Shown here piece by piece: positions 10,658-21,351 of a stretch of 64,000 nucleotides of DNA. Position 1 is the first letter of the stretch, and each line of letters begins with the position of its first letter. This stretch comes from Ehretia macrophylla. Lineage: Eukaryota > Streptophyta > Magnoliopsida > Boraginales > Ehretiaceae. A program made the translations under genes and the position numbers. The notes under the pieces were generated by a model. It was not told the origin of the DNA. It made no database searches and saw only the letters and a program-made list of their open reading frames with translations. The stretch covers positions 41,318,152 to 41,382,151 of the forward strand of contig CM075775.1 of assembly GCA_037974665.1 (NCBI GenBank), written 5' to 3'.

Positions 10658-11519
10658 GCATATCCCAAACACACAATAAAATAAGCCTTGAACAAGACAA
10701 AAAATTCAGATTCTAGCAATGCCTTGGCCGACCACTTGTTGAGCATTTGTGCTTGCTTGCATAATTCAAATTAATTCCTAGACATTCTATGACAGTTTAA
10801 TGACACAAAGCAATAAAAAAATGGCTCAAAAACCCTCCTCAAAGCTCCATATTTTCGACACAAGCTCCATGCCCATACTAGATAATTCAAAATGCTTCTT
10901 GAAGACACAAAAGTCTGAAATTTATATGCCCAAGGCCGACACAAGCTCCTTTGCCCAACAAAGCTTTTATTTTTCTTTCATTTCTCTCATTTCCTCTTAT
11001 TCTGCTCTCTCCCTCTCATTCTTCTCTCTCTCTCTCGGCCTTGGCTGAGTTTCTACACTCCATAGCTTATCTTCATCACTTCATGGTTCATCAAAGCATG
11101 CAAGAAGCTAGGGAGCTCGACTAAGCAAGCTAGGTTGCAAGAAACACACATGCAAGCTTATTGAACATCCATTTCGGCTTAGGTGAGTTTGTTAGCTTCC
11201 ATTTCTGTTCTTCTTGTTCTAACCACTTGCACCTACTAAGAACTTGGTTACTAAGCTAGGAATATTAAGAAAATTGAGTGGTGTCTCAGCTAAGCAAGGA
11301 AAAGAATCAATCTTGTGCAACCATCAAGAGTTTTGTGCATCTTCTTGTTGTTTTGCTAAGGTGAGGGCTAAAACTTCTTGAAAATCTTTCAAAAAACCAC
11401 ATGCATGCCCTTAAATGTCTATCTTTACTTCTGTACTTGAGATATATGTGTGTTCGTAAGCTTTTATAACCATGCATGGCAAGATTTTGGGCTAGAATGT
11501 GATGATAGATGAAATTGGG

Positions 11520-12000
11520 CATGTGACAGCTTTCTGTCTTGTTGTTACGAGGTGATTTTGACTAGGTAAATGATGTTGAAAATGCATGAAAATTGGTAGA
11601 TAACTATTTTTTCCAGTTCTGAACATTTTTTGCAGAAATAGACCAAACCTAATTTTGACGCTAAGGTTCTCAAAATGGCAAATCATTAAAATGTGTCCAA
11701 ATCTGAAAATCTGGAAAAATGGAGCAGGAAGCAAATCATCAAAATGTGTCCAAATCTGAAAAGTCTGGAAAAATGAAGCAGGTTTTGGCAGATTCACTGA
11801 CCTTGTAGAACGAACTGCTTTTGACTTAGTAAATGATATCCAAAAGGCATGAAAGTTGGTGTGCATCTATATTTTTCAGTTCTGGACATTTTTGTCAGAA
11901 ATGGACTAAGGCTAAATCTGACCCTAAGGCCCATAAAAACGACAAGTATTGAAATGTGTTCAAATCTGGACAGTTTTGTGTAGTCTCACTGTTTTGGCTA
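11520..12000 (+). repeat. Imperfect ~260-bp tandem duplication inside the F1 LTR
   Basis: Two copies of a segment run through GGTAAATGATGTTGAAAATG / AGTAAATGATATCCAAAAGG, then GCATGAAAATTGG / GCATGAAAGTTGG, CCAGTTCTGAACATTTTT / TCAGTTCTGGACATTTTT and AAATGTGTCCAAATCTG. Within the first copy a further ~53-bp piece is doubled (11682 and 11735). The solo LTR at 42310 also has two copies, while the LTRs at 32577 and 48097 have one. Confidence 0.75.
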
Positions 12001-13925
12001 TAACTATTGAACCCGAACTCCAAATGATGCGAGATTTGTTTCTGAATTTAGTTCACTCCTTGAGCTTTAATTTGACATCTTGTTCACTGGAATTGGATAT
12101 TATTTTCTTGTCTTAATAATTGTGAGAAAATAGTCCATTGCAGTGGGGGTTTCACTTAGTGAAATGCTTAGAAAAATTATTGTAGCTTCTCTTGTTGTAT
12201 TAAATGCTTGAGATTGTGGCATTTGGATGTTGTGTGGACTGTTTTGAATGCTTGAGGGTGTATGAACTAATCAATGTGTGGCTAGAGTTTAATTACGAGA
12301 TGACTTGGGGCTTAATCGCACGGTAAGCACGAATTGGAACCCTAGAAACTAAGTAAACTTGCTAAGTGTTGATCCTATGAATATCGTGTTTAATTATATG
12401 TTTAGTAGGCTGCCCGTAGTTGCCCTTGTAGCCCTAAATGTGATTTTGATGATTACATGTTGACAAGTAGGCCTTTCTTGCACTCGGTTCCACGTAAACG
12501 TCGTTGCATGTTGAGTAATCTTATTATTTGATCACGTGAACTTCAAAATGAGTTATATGACTTGATTTACATGCGTTACATGGATGCCCGTTTAATATTC
12601 ATATAACTCCATGTGCTTTTCAAGTGAAATTTCCTGTCATATCGTGCCTCGCTTGTTTACTTGTCAATGTGCAATCTTATGACTGTTCGGAGGCAACCTA
12701 CTTTGTTGTCCTCCAAATGTGATATATTAAATGTCATAAATGTGCATTGCATACAAGGTTGCAACCTTTCATTCTGGCATAGTAGCGTTCATGCACACCG
12801 GGCGGCATCGGGCTTGCCGGTGCAACCGTGACTACCATTGTCCAATTCATTCTCTCGCTTGAGGGCTACACTTCCTTGGAGAGTTGGGTCGTAGGATTTC
12901 GGGGTACATCCGGAGTACACCCATTTGGCGTGATAAGGGGATGAATTGAAGCCGGCCGCAACAACTGATACTGGAAATGAACTGAGAGCAAAAGCTCACC
13001 GTATCCTTTTCACTATGTGTATAAGTACTCTCGCTTGGTTCCTAGAGGACCTCGGGGAGGAAAGACGGGTAATTGTGTTCCTTTACTTTTATATTATGTT
13101 ATGTACTTACTTGTGATATATTCATGCTTGTAAAAAGGGTTTTCATAAGTTGAACCGGAAAATGAGTTTCAAAACTTATTTCTCGTTCCCCCACGCTAAG
13201 TTCATAAGGACTCACCCTCTTTTATCATCTCAGGTGAAGAAGATCAGAAACAAGTACCCAAGGATGACGTGCCTAATGATGATTCCTTGGAATGATTGCC
13301 TGTCCTATGTGCTTTGCTTGATTATGGCCATTTGTGAACACTATGCTGCTTGAAGACTATTTCTTTTCATGTTGCTTGATGTTTGTAATGTAAAAGACCC
13401 CCGTTGTAATTTGGGGTCTAATTTTGGCTTGTACTGATAATAACTAGACAGACACTACTATGGTCGTTTTGCTTTCGGTTCTGGCTAGTATCTATCATAG
13501 GATTATGAAGTATCAGGTAAGGACTAAGTAAAATGAACCTATCCAATCTTAAGCAGGTACTCATTGTTAAGCTAAGATCAACAGGTACTTTTGTAACGAG
13601 GATTAACAAACAAACGAGACATAGTATCATGCTAGGTTATTAATCAAACGAGACATCGAGATAACTAGTAGGCATTTCAATTGATGAAAAATAGTAATCT
13701 TAGTTGGAAATGAAATTTGAGGCGTTTAGAGAACTAGGTCAAACTAAAGAGCCCAATTACAACCGTTATGATACTGGTTTTTCGGGAAAATTGTGGAATC
13801 TAGGCTAAATGTTAAGTGTTAACCTTTCATGAACGATTATGTGCGAGACATGACTTGAATGTTTAGATCACACCGTAGTCTAACCTTATAGGCTGGGTTG
13901 GGGCGTGACACCTTACAGAAAGAAA

Positions 13926-13937
13926 TGATATCAGAGC
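13926..13937 (+). other. Primer binding site, initiator tRNA-Met type
   Basis: TGATATCAGAGC lies 15 bp after the LTR end. It differs by one base from TGGTATCAGAGC, the sequence complementary to the 3' end of plant initiator tRNA-Met used by most plant gypsy elements. Confidence 0.85.
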
Positions 13938-14181
13938 TTAGATTGCTTAAGCCAAGTTTAACTCTCAGACCATGGGTAGAGCCCTAAGATAATTAGGATG
14001 ACTTATCTATATGTTATTGTATGATAATGTTAAATGTGCCTTCTATGTTCTATGTGCTTACGTGATTAACATGTCTTAATTGTTTATAGAATTACGTATC
14101 TATATTATGTTGCATATCTTATGTATTAAATTCTTGTTTGTCGTATTTCAATAAATTGTGCATCGTAATCTGTGCCTATAG

Positions 14182-15408
14182 ATAGCTGGCCCTAGTACCC
14201 GCACTACTAATAGGAGTGGTGAACCTCAAGAGGCCAGGGATGCTTATCAAACTAATCCCGGCATAGCTATGTTTAACATGATGGCGAATGCCATGGATCG
14301 CGTGTCACGAGTAATGGAACGTCAAGATGCACGTGAAGCTAACAACAACAACAACAACAGGAATGATGGTAACCATGGGGGGCATAGCAGAATGAAGGAG
14401 TTCCTTTATTTTCGCCCATCTAAATTCCATAGGGAAGCTGATGATGAGAAAGCAGAGGCTTGACTATCTGAGATCGAGAGGATTTTCAGGCCACTTGATT
14501 ATACTGATGAAGAAAAGGTGGAGTTTGTTGTGTTTCTGTTGCACGGGGATGCTGAGCATTGGTGGCACACTGTGGAGGCACTGTAAGAAACTGATCATAC
14601 CCCTCGCTTGTAGGGTAATTTCGTTAAGGCATTCAAATATGTACCTACAGTTTCTAGGTAGAGGCGGATTGATGAATTCATGCACCTGAACTAGGGTAAC
14701 ATGACGGTGGCCCAGTACGAGGCTCGTTTTGACCGACTGTCCCGTTATGCTCAATACATGGTCATTACTCTGGAGGTGAAGATGTGGAAATTTACGATTG
14801 GATTGAGGCCAGAGATTCAGGACCAGTTGCTTTCGCATGACTTCGATACCTATTCTGCTCTCTTTGCTGCTGTTTCCCGAGTTGAGAAGAGGAAACTTGA
14901 TAGAGCTGGTTCGAGCCAGCCGAACAAGAAACCATACCAGCCTCCAGGTCAACAGAGAAAATTCCAGAGCCAGAGTCGTAGTCAGGGCTAGAGCCAGAAC
15001 AGACCAATTAATAACCGTGGCCTGACTAAAGCACCATCAGCCTCCTCCACCCTCGGATCCACAGGTAGTTCACCTGCTACTCAGTCTATCAACTGTTCTT
15101 ACTGTGACAAGAAGGGTCACACCGAGGCCCAGTGCTGGAAGAAGTCAGGACGATGTGTGCGGTGTGGCAGTGATCAGCATCAGATCAAGGATTGCCCTAA
15201 ATGGCAAGCATGACAGAATCAGGGTAAACCAACTGGTAGAGGCAAGACTCTAGTTCCTAGAGCTCAGACACGAGCTTATGCTATTGAGTGCGAGGAGCTT
15301 CCAGAGGATACCGTTGTTGTTGAAGGTACATTCTTCATATTGAATCAACCTGTTAGGGTGCTAATTGATCCGGGTGCTACTCATTCATTTATTACTCCCT
15401 TGTGTGTG
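14182..15408 (+). pseudogene. F1 gag pseudogene (capsid and zinc knuckles)
   Basis: Gag packages element RNA into virus-like particles. By comparison with the minus-strand copy, translation should begin at 14182, but the ATG is ATA here. The frame gives a capsid-like region (FYFRPSKFHREADDEKAEA, then MTVAQYEARFDRLSRYAQYM), a basic linker rich in Gln and Arg, and two zinc knuckles: CSYCDKKGHTEAQC at about 15093-15135 and CVRCGSDQHQIKDC at about 15155-15195. In-frame stops interrupt it at 14461 and several later points. It runs into protease without a clear break, as in a single gag-pol frame. It is not functional. Confidence 0.88.
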
Positions 15409-17683
15409 TAACGTGTGAAACTGAAAGTTGTATGTTTGCTTTACGAAGTAGAAGTTGGTACTCCGATGGGTTCTAAACTTGTTACTAGCTCAGCTTGTAA
15501 AACATGTAAAATTCAAATTAAGGATAGGGAATTATCGGCCAATCTTATTGTATTACCTTTTCGAGCCTATGAAGTCATCTTAGGGATGGACTGGTTGGCA
15601 AAGCATCATGCCCAACTAGATTGCCGGACGAAGATTGTAACGTTCTAGGTACCTGGTCAACCAATACTGGAGGTAATGGGTCGAAGAGATTTTATCGAGA
15701 GTTCCATCATTTCATCTACGAGAATAGTGAAGTCCTTGAGAAAAGGGTGTAGTGGATACTTAGCTTACCTCATCAACAAGCCGTCAGACAAAGCTAAGTT
15801 GGAGGAGATGCCAGTGATCAAAGACTATGCGGATGTGTTTCCAGAAGAATTGCCCGGTTTACCCCCAAATTGGGAGATCAAGTTCATTATAGAGTTACTG
15901 CCTGGCGCCCATCCTATATCTAAAGCTCCCTATCGTATGGCACCGGCTGAGCTACAAGAATTGAAGGACCAATTGCAAGGATTGTTGAAGAAGGGGTTTG
16001 TTCAACCAAGTTCTTCTTCGTGGGGTGCGTCAGTCCTATTTGTAAAGAAGAAAGATGGAACGTTATGGCTATGCATCGATTACTGAGGATTGAACCAAGT
16101 GACTGTCAAGAATAAATACCTACTTCCACTGATCGATGAGCTATTTGATCAACTTCAAGAAGCCAAAGTGTATTCGAAACTCGACTTGAGGCAAGGGTAC
16201 TATCAGTTGCGGATAAAAAAGGAAGATGTGCCTAAAACGGCTTTCAAGACGAGATATGGGCATTGTGAATATGTGGTGATGCCATTTGAACTAACTAATG
16301 CCCCTGCAGCTTTTATGGGCTTGATGCACAGGGTATTTCAACCCTACTTGGACCAATTTGTGGTGATCTTCATTGATGATATTTTGGTATACTCGAAATC
16401 CAAGACTGAGCATGAACAACATCTGCGGTTGGTACTGCAGAATCTTCGAGAGCATCAATTGTATGAAAAGTTTAGCAAGTGCTAATTTTTGTTGCAGCAG
16501 ATTGCATTTTTGGGGCATATCATATCCCAAGAGGGAATAGCAGTGGATCCAGCAAAGATAGAAGCGGTGATGTCTTGGAAGAAGCCAAAAAACGTTACGG
16601 AGGTTCAGAGTTTTCTTGGTCTAGCCAGCTATTATCAGAGGTTCGTGATGGATTTCTCTAAGATTGCAGGACCGCTTACAAAGCTCACTCAAAAGAAAAC
16701 AAAGTTCATGTGGGATGACAAGTGTGATAACAGCTTCCAAGAATTGAAGAAAATATTGACTACCGTACCTGTTCTTGCATTGCATGAAGGGAGTCAAGGT
16801 TTTGTAATCTATAGCGATGTTTCGAAGGAAGGACTGGGTTGTATGTTGATGCAAAATGGTAGAATGATTGCGTATACTTCTAGGAAACCGAAGCCGTATG
16901 AATTGAACTACCCGACGCATGATTTGGAGTTAGCGGCTATTGTGTTTGCACTCAAGAAATGGAGGCACTATCTGTGGGGTAACAAGTTCGAGGTGTTTAC
17001 TGATCACAAGAGCTTGAAATACTTGTTCTCACAAAAGGAGTTGAATATGAGGCAAAGGCGGTGGATGGAGCTTTTGGATGATTATAACTGCACAATCAAT
17101 TATGTGCCCGGTAAAGCAAATGTAGTTGCAGATGCCTTAAGTAGGAAAGCAAGCATGGCAAAACTGGAAGTCAAGGTGCAGGAGTTGTTGGAGGAAGCAT
17201 TTTTGTGGAAACCACAATTGACTCGAAAAGGGTTACTATTTGCCACTACACAGGTTCAATCGACCTTGTTGTCTGAATTACGAGAAGCTCAACAGAAGGG
17301 CCAACAGTTTCAGAAGATTAAAGAAAGCAACACAGATTTCAAGTTTGATGATAATGGTGTTTGGAGGTTTAGGAATCGGATTTGTGTTCCTAATGAGCCA
17401 GAGCTGAAAAAGAAGATTCTTGAAGAAGCCCATAGTTCAAGATACACTATTCACCCCAGTGGAACAAAGATGTACCGGGATTTGAAGCAACACTATTGGT
17501 GGAATAACATGAAGAGAGAGATTGCGGAGTTTGTAGCATGGTGTTTGACTTGCCAGAGAGTCAAAGCAGAACATCAACGACTAGCAGGTCTACTTCAGCC
17601 GTTGGAGATTCCTCAATGGAAATGGGAACATATAACTATGGACTTTGTTATGGACCTTCCCAGGTCACAAAAGGGTCATGACG
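15340..17683 (+). pseudogene. F1 pol pseudogene: protease, RT, RNase H, integrase zinc finger
   Basis: Protease shows the active-site region VLIDPGATHSFIT near 15360 and ILGMDWLAKH near 15580, with a stop between (15409). Reverse transcriptase spans about 15820-16640, with [32 protein letters not shown] and the catalytic box FIDD at 16369-16380. It has stops at 16084-16086 and 16483-16485. RNase H follows with the four acidic positions in YSD, DLELA, TDHKSL and VADALSR, in an open frame from 16489. The integrase HHCC finger is present (HSSRYTIHP ... CLTCQRVK), and then only the first catalytic strand (ITMDF) before the element stops. The 418-codon open frame ending at 17745 finishes in 5S spacer, so its last residues are not retroviral. 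Confidence 0.92.
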
Positions 17684-18159
17684 CCGTGAGCTGCGAAAAG
17701 GATGAAAATTGCTGGGCCCGTAAACCGAGGTTATGGGGCCTGTGACCTGGTCTCTATCGCTCCGGTGCCCATAATTTTGATCCGTAAGAAGTTATGGGGT
17801 CCTCAGTATACCGTTGGAAAGCTCTCCGAGAACTCTACGTCGGGGACAACAAGTTTGCTTGGTAGTGCCTGTTTTCAGAACCCAAAATCTAACATTTTCA
17901 TCAGTTTCGGGCCACTTTTCTTCTTTTTATGCTATTTTTTCATCCCGAGTCATTTGTCGTGAGCCGCAAAAAGATCGACAACCTAATTCGTGGTACATTA
18001 GAAGGCCCTACAAGGCGTCGATATCATTTCTTGCAAGGATGCTGCATTGTTGAGGTAGATGGGTTATGGATAAGCCCATTGGGCCTTTTGAATGGGCTGT
18101 CTCTCTGGGTTGGGACTGTGAACCGTCAACACATAAGGGCTTTGCACACTCAACATGAC

Positions 18160-18278
18160 AAGTGCGATCATACCAGTACTAATTCAACGGATCCTATCAG
18201 AACTTCGAAGTTAAGCGTGCTTGGGTGAGAGTAGTACTAGGATGGGTGACCCCTTAGGAAGTCCTCGTGTTATACCCC
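18160..18278 (+). rRNA. 5S rRNA gene, copy 4
   Basis: The 5' end is AAGTGCG rather than GGGTGCG. Box A is intact (GAAGTTAAGCGTGCTTGGG), the intermediate element GAGAGTAGTACTAG is intact, and box C GATGGGTGACC is intact. The 3' end reads GTTATACCCC. The upstream spacer is a mix: class a in its GGGCC segment and class b at CTTTGCAC, as if recombinant. Confidence 0.9.
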
Positions 18279-18840
18279 CCTTATCATTTTTGTTTTGCGC
18301 CGTTCATCCATGCCAAGATGCTTCATCCGTCACATTTCTTTTCTCTAGTCCCACGACATCTTGGGCAAGGCAATTTCACTTCGCGGAGGGGCTTTGCCCG
18401 CAAACCGAGGTCATGGGGCCTGTGACCTGGTCTCCGTCGCTCTGGTACCCATACCTTTTGATCCGTAAGGGGTTATGTGTCCCACTGTATACCGTTGGAA
18501 AGCTCTCCAGGAGCTTTACGATGTAGGCAGCAAGCCTGCTCAGCGACGCTTATTTTCACAACCTAAAATCTACCATTTTCATTAGTTTCAGGCTACTTTT
18601 CTTCTTTTTATGATATTTTTTCATCCCGGGTCGTTCGTCGTGAGCCACAAAAAGGCCGACAACCTAACTTTCCGTACATTAGAGGGCCCTACAATGCGTC
18701 GATATCACGTCTTTCGAGGATGCTGTATTGTTGAGGCAGATGTGGTGTCGATAAGCCCATTGGACTTTTTAAATTGGCTGTCTCTCTGGGCTGGGACCGT
18801 GAACCATCAACACATAAGGGATTTGCACCTTCAACATGAT

Positions 18841-18959
18841 GGGTGCGATCATACTAGCACTAATGCAACGGATGCCATCAGAATTCCGAAGTTAAGCGTG
18901 CTTGGGCAAGCGTAGTACTAGGAAGGGTGACCCCTTGGGAAGTCCTTGTGTTGCACCCC
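18841..18959 (+). rRNA. 5S rRNA gene, copy 5
   Basis: Class a spacer and G at position 51. Box C carries GGAAGGGTGACC, a variant shared with copies 11, 22 and 25, all class a. The intermediate element reads GGGCAAGCG. The ends GGGTGCG and TTGCACCCC are intact. Confidence 0.92.
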
Positions 18960-19521
18960 TATTTTCATTTTGATTTTCCCCGTTCAGCCATACCAAGATT
19001 CTTAATCCATCATATTTCTTTTCTCGAGTCCCACGGCATATTGGGCAAGGAAATTTTGCTTCGCGGATTGGCCGGGCTAGCAAACCGAGGTAATGGGGCC
19101 TGTGACCTGGTCTCTGTCACTCTGGTGCCCATAACTTTAGATCTGCAAGGAGTTATGCGGCCTACAGTATACCGTTGGAAACCTCTCCAAGAGCTCTACG
19201 ACGAAAGCAGCAACCCTGCTCAGCTGTGCCTGTTTTTGAAACCCAAAATTGAACGTTTTCGTCAGTTTCGGGCCACTTTTTTTATTTTTAATCTATTTTT
19301 TCTTCCCAGGTTGTTCGTCGTGAGCTGTGAAAAGGATGACAACCTAACTCGTGGGGATACTAAAGGGCCTTACTTTGCATTGATATCACATCTTGTGATG
19401 ATGCTGCATTGTTGAGGCAGATGGGTTGTTGAAAAACCCCTTTGGCCTTTCCATTGGGACGTCACTCTGGGCTGGGACTGTGAACCGTCAACACATAATG
19501 GATTTGTACCCTCAACATGAC

Positions 19522-19640
19522 GGGTGCGATCATACCAGTACTAATGTACCGGATCCCATCAGAACTCCAAAATTAAGAGTGCTTGGGCGAGAATAGTACT
19601 AGGATGGGTGACCCCCTATGAAGTCCTCGTGTTGCACCCC
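19522..19640 (+). rRNA. 5S rRNA gene, copy 6
   Basis: Ends are intact. CCAAAATTAAGAGTG in box A carries A at position 51 and a further change at the CG of AAGCGTG. CCCTATGAAG replaces CCCTGGGAAG after box C. Class b. Confidence 0.92.
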
Positions 19641-20165
19641 TCTTTTCATTTTTTCTCCCCGTTCAGCCATGCCAAGATGCTTCATCCATCACATTTCTTT
19701 TCTTGAGTCACACTACACCTTGGGCAAGCCAACTTCGCTTCGCGGAGGGGCTGGGCCCTGCAAACCGAGGTCATGAGGCCTGTGACCTGGTCTCTGTGGC
19801 CCCAATGCCCATAACTTTTGATCCGTAAGGAGTTATACGGCCCATAGTATACCGTTGGAAAGCTCTCAGGGTGCCCATTTTTGCGAACCAAAATTAAACA
19901 TTTTCATCAGTTTCGTTCTACTTTTCTTCTTTTTACGCAATTTTTTCATCGCGGGTCATTCCTCGTGAGCCGTGAAAAGGACGAGAACCTAACTCGCGGA
20001 ACATTAGGGGGCACTACAACGCGTCGATATCACATCTTGCTAGGATGCTGCGTTGTTGAGGCAGATAGGTTATTAATAAGCCCATTTGGCCTTTTGAATG
20101 GGACGTCTGTCTAGGCTGGGTCTGTGAACCGTTAACACATAAGTGCTTTGCACCCTCAACATGAC

Positions 20166-20284
20166 GGGTGCGATCATGCTAGCAATAATGCACCGGATCC
20201 CATCAGAACTCCAAAATTAAGCGTGCTTGGGCGAGAGTAGTACTAGGATGGGTGACCCCTTGGGAAGTCCTTGTGTTGTACCCC
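20166..20284 (+). rRNA. 5S rRNA gene, copy 7
   Basis: Class b with A at position 51. Intermediate element and box C are intact. Changes are ATGCTAGCAATAA near the 5' end and TTGTACCCC at the 3' end. Confidence 0.92.
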
Positions 20285-20843
20285 TATTTTCATTTTTTCT
20301 TGCCCCGTTCAGCCATGCCAAGTTGCTTCATCCATCACATTTCTTTTCTCGAGTCCCATGAAATTTTAGGCAAGGTAATTTCGCTTCACGGAGGGGCTGA
20401 GCCCATAAACCGAGGTCATAGGGCCTGTAACCTGGTCTCCATCGCCCTGGTGCCCATAACTTTTTAACCGTAAGGAGTTATACGGCCCACAGTATACCGT
20501 TGGAAACTTTCAGGGAGCTCTATAACAGGGGTAGTAAGCCTACTCTCCCGTGCCTATTTTTAGGACCCAAAATTGAACATTTCATCAGTTTTTGGGCACT
20601 TTTTTACTTTTTACGCTATTTTTTCATCCCGGGTCATTCGTCATGAGCAGCAAAAAGGCCCACAACCTAATTTGCGGGATATTAGAGGACCTTATTATGC
20701 ACAGATATCATTTCTTGCGAGGATGCTGTTTTGTTGAAGCAGATGGGTAGACGATAAGGCCATTGGGCCTTTTGAATGAGCCGTTTCTCTAGACTGCGAC
20801 TGTGAACCATCAACACATAAGAACTTTGTACCCTCAACATGAC

Positions 20844-20961
20844 GGGTGCGACATACCAACACTAATGCACTAGATCCCATAAGAACTCTGAAGTTAAGAG
20901 TGTTTGGGCGAGAGTAGTACGAGGATGGGTGACCCCTTGGGAAGTCCTTGTGTTGCACCCT
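20844..20961 (+). rRNA. 5S rRNA gene, copy 8 (118 nt)
   Basis: One base is missing near the 5' end (GCGACATACC for GCGATCATACC). Box A has AAGAGTGTTTGGG and the intermediate element GAGAGTAGTACGAG. Box C is intact. G at position 51 with a mixed spacer. This is the last gene before the F2 insertion at 21352. Confidence 0.9.
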
Positions 20962-21346
20962 TATTTTCCTTTTTTATTGCCGTGTTCAATCATGCCAAGA
21001 TGCTTCATCTATCACATTTTTTTTCTCGAGTCCTACAGCATCTTGGGCAAGGCAATTTTACTTCGCAGACGGGCTGGGCCTGCAAACCGAGGTCATGGGG
21101 CCAATGACCTGGTCTCTGTCGCTCCGGTGCCCATAACTTTTGATCCGTAAGGAGGTATGCGGCCCACAGTATACCGTTGGAAAGCTCTCCGGGATCTCTG
21201 CGACTGTGCAGCAAGTTTGCTCGTTTGTGCCTAATTTTGGATCCCAAAATCAAACGGTTTCATTAGTTTTGGGCCACTTTTTTTTCTTTTTACGCTATTT
21301 TTTTATCCTGTGTCTTTCGTCGTGAGCTGCGAAAAGGTCGACAACC

Positions 21347-21351
21347 TAACT
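21347..21351. repeat. Target-site duplication TAACT, left copy
   Basis: TAACT directly before the F2 element is repeated at 28413-28417 directly after it. The site is in the conserved spacer motif CCTAACTTG. Confidence 0.95.

Larger units (their letters stand above)
10295..13910 (+). repeat. 5' LTR of the plus-strand F1 element, 3616 bp
   Basis: It begins TGTGAGGCCTGACC at 10295 and ends GGGGCGTGACA at 13910 (TG...CA). It matches the minus-strand F1 LTRs at 32577-36476, 42310-46274 and 48097-51563. From the 5' end it holds the 20-bp degenerate minisatellite (10303-10500), a pyrimidine-rich stretch near 10975-11040, an imperfect tandem duplication of about 260 bp in 11520-12000, and the conserved stretch with GTACATCCGGAGTACACCC near 12900. 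I see no gene in it. Confidence 0.92.
10295..17683 (+). mobile_element. Truncated Ty3/gypsy chromovirus-like retrotransposon (family F1)
   Basis: It consists of a 5' LTR, a primer site, a decayed gag, and a decayed pol with protease, reverse transcriptase, RNase H and the integrase zinc finger. It ends abruptly within the first strand of the integrase core, and the rest of integrase, the chromodomain and the 3' LTR are absent. The related minus-strand copy at 39302-48096 has a chromodomain, which places the family among the plant chromoviruses; the very long LTRs suggest the Tekay/Del group. No 3' end exists, so no target duplication can be checked. The right junction is a composite with 5S spacer. 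Confidence 0.93.
17684..21351 (+). repeat. 5S rDNA block B (spacers and 5 genes)
   Basis: The left edge is a composite: about 17 bp with GTGAGCTGCGAAAAGG (unit offset near 476) joins through ATGAAAA to TTGCTGGGCCCG (offset near 228), after which the unit runs normally. Gene starts are 18160, 18841, 19522, 20166 and 20844. The 644-bp spacing between 19522 and 20166 reflects a loss of about 35 bp near 19871, where GAAAGCTCTCAGG joins directly to GTGCCCATTTTTG. The right edge is cut by the F2 element at offset 508. No genes other than 5S are seen. Confidence 0.93.

Noticed and set aside
10980-11040. Pyrimidine-rich tract as a polypyrimidine splice or promoter signal
   Set aside because: It is a low-complexity CT run inside an LTR with no adjacent exon or conserved start. 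Nothing supports a functional call.
16489-17745. A 418-codon open frame as an intact pol gene
   Set aside because: It is only RNase H plus the integrase finger of a broken pol, starts after a stop in RT, and its last codons are 5S spacer.
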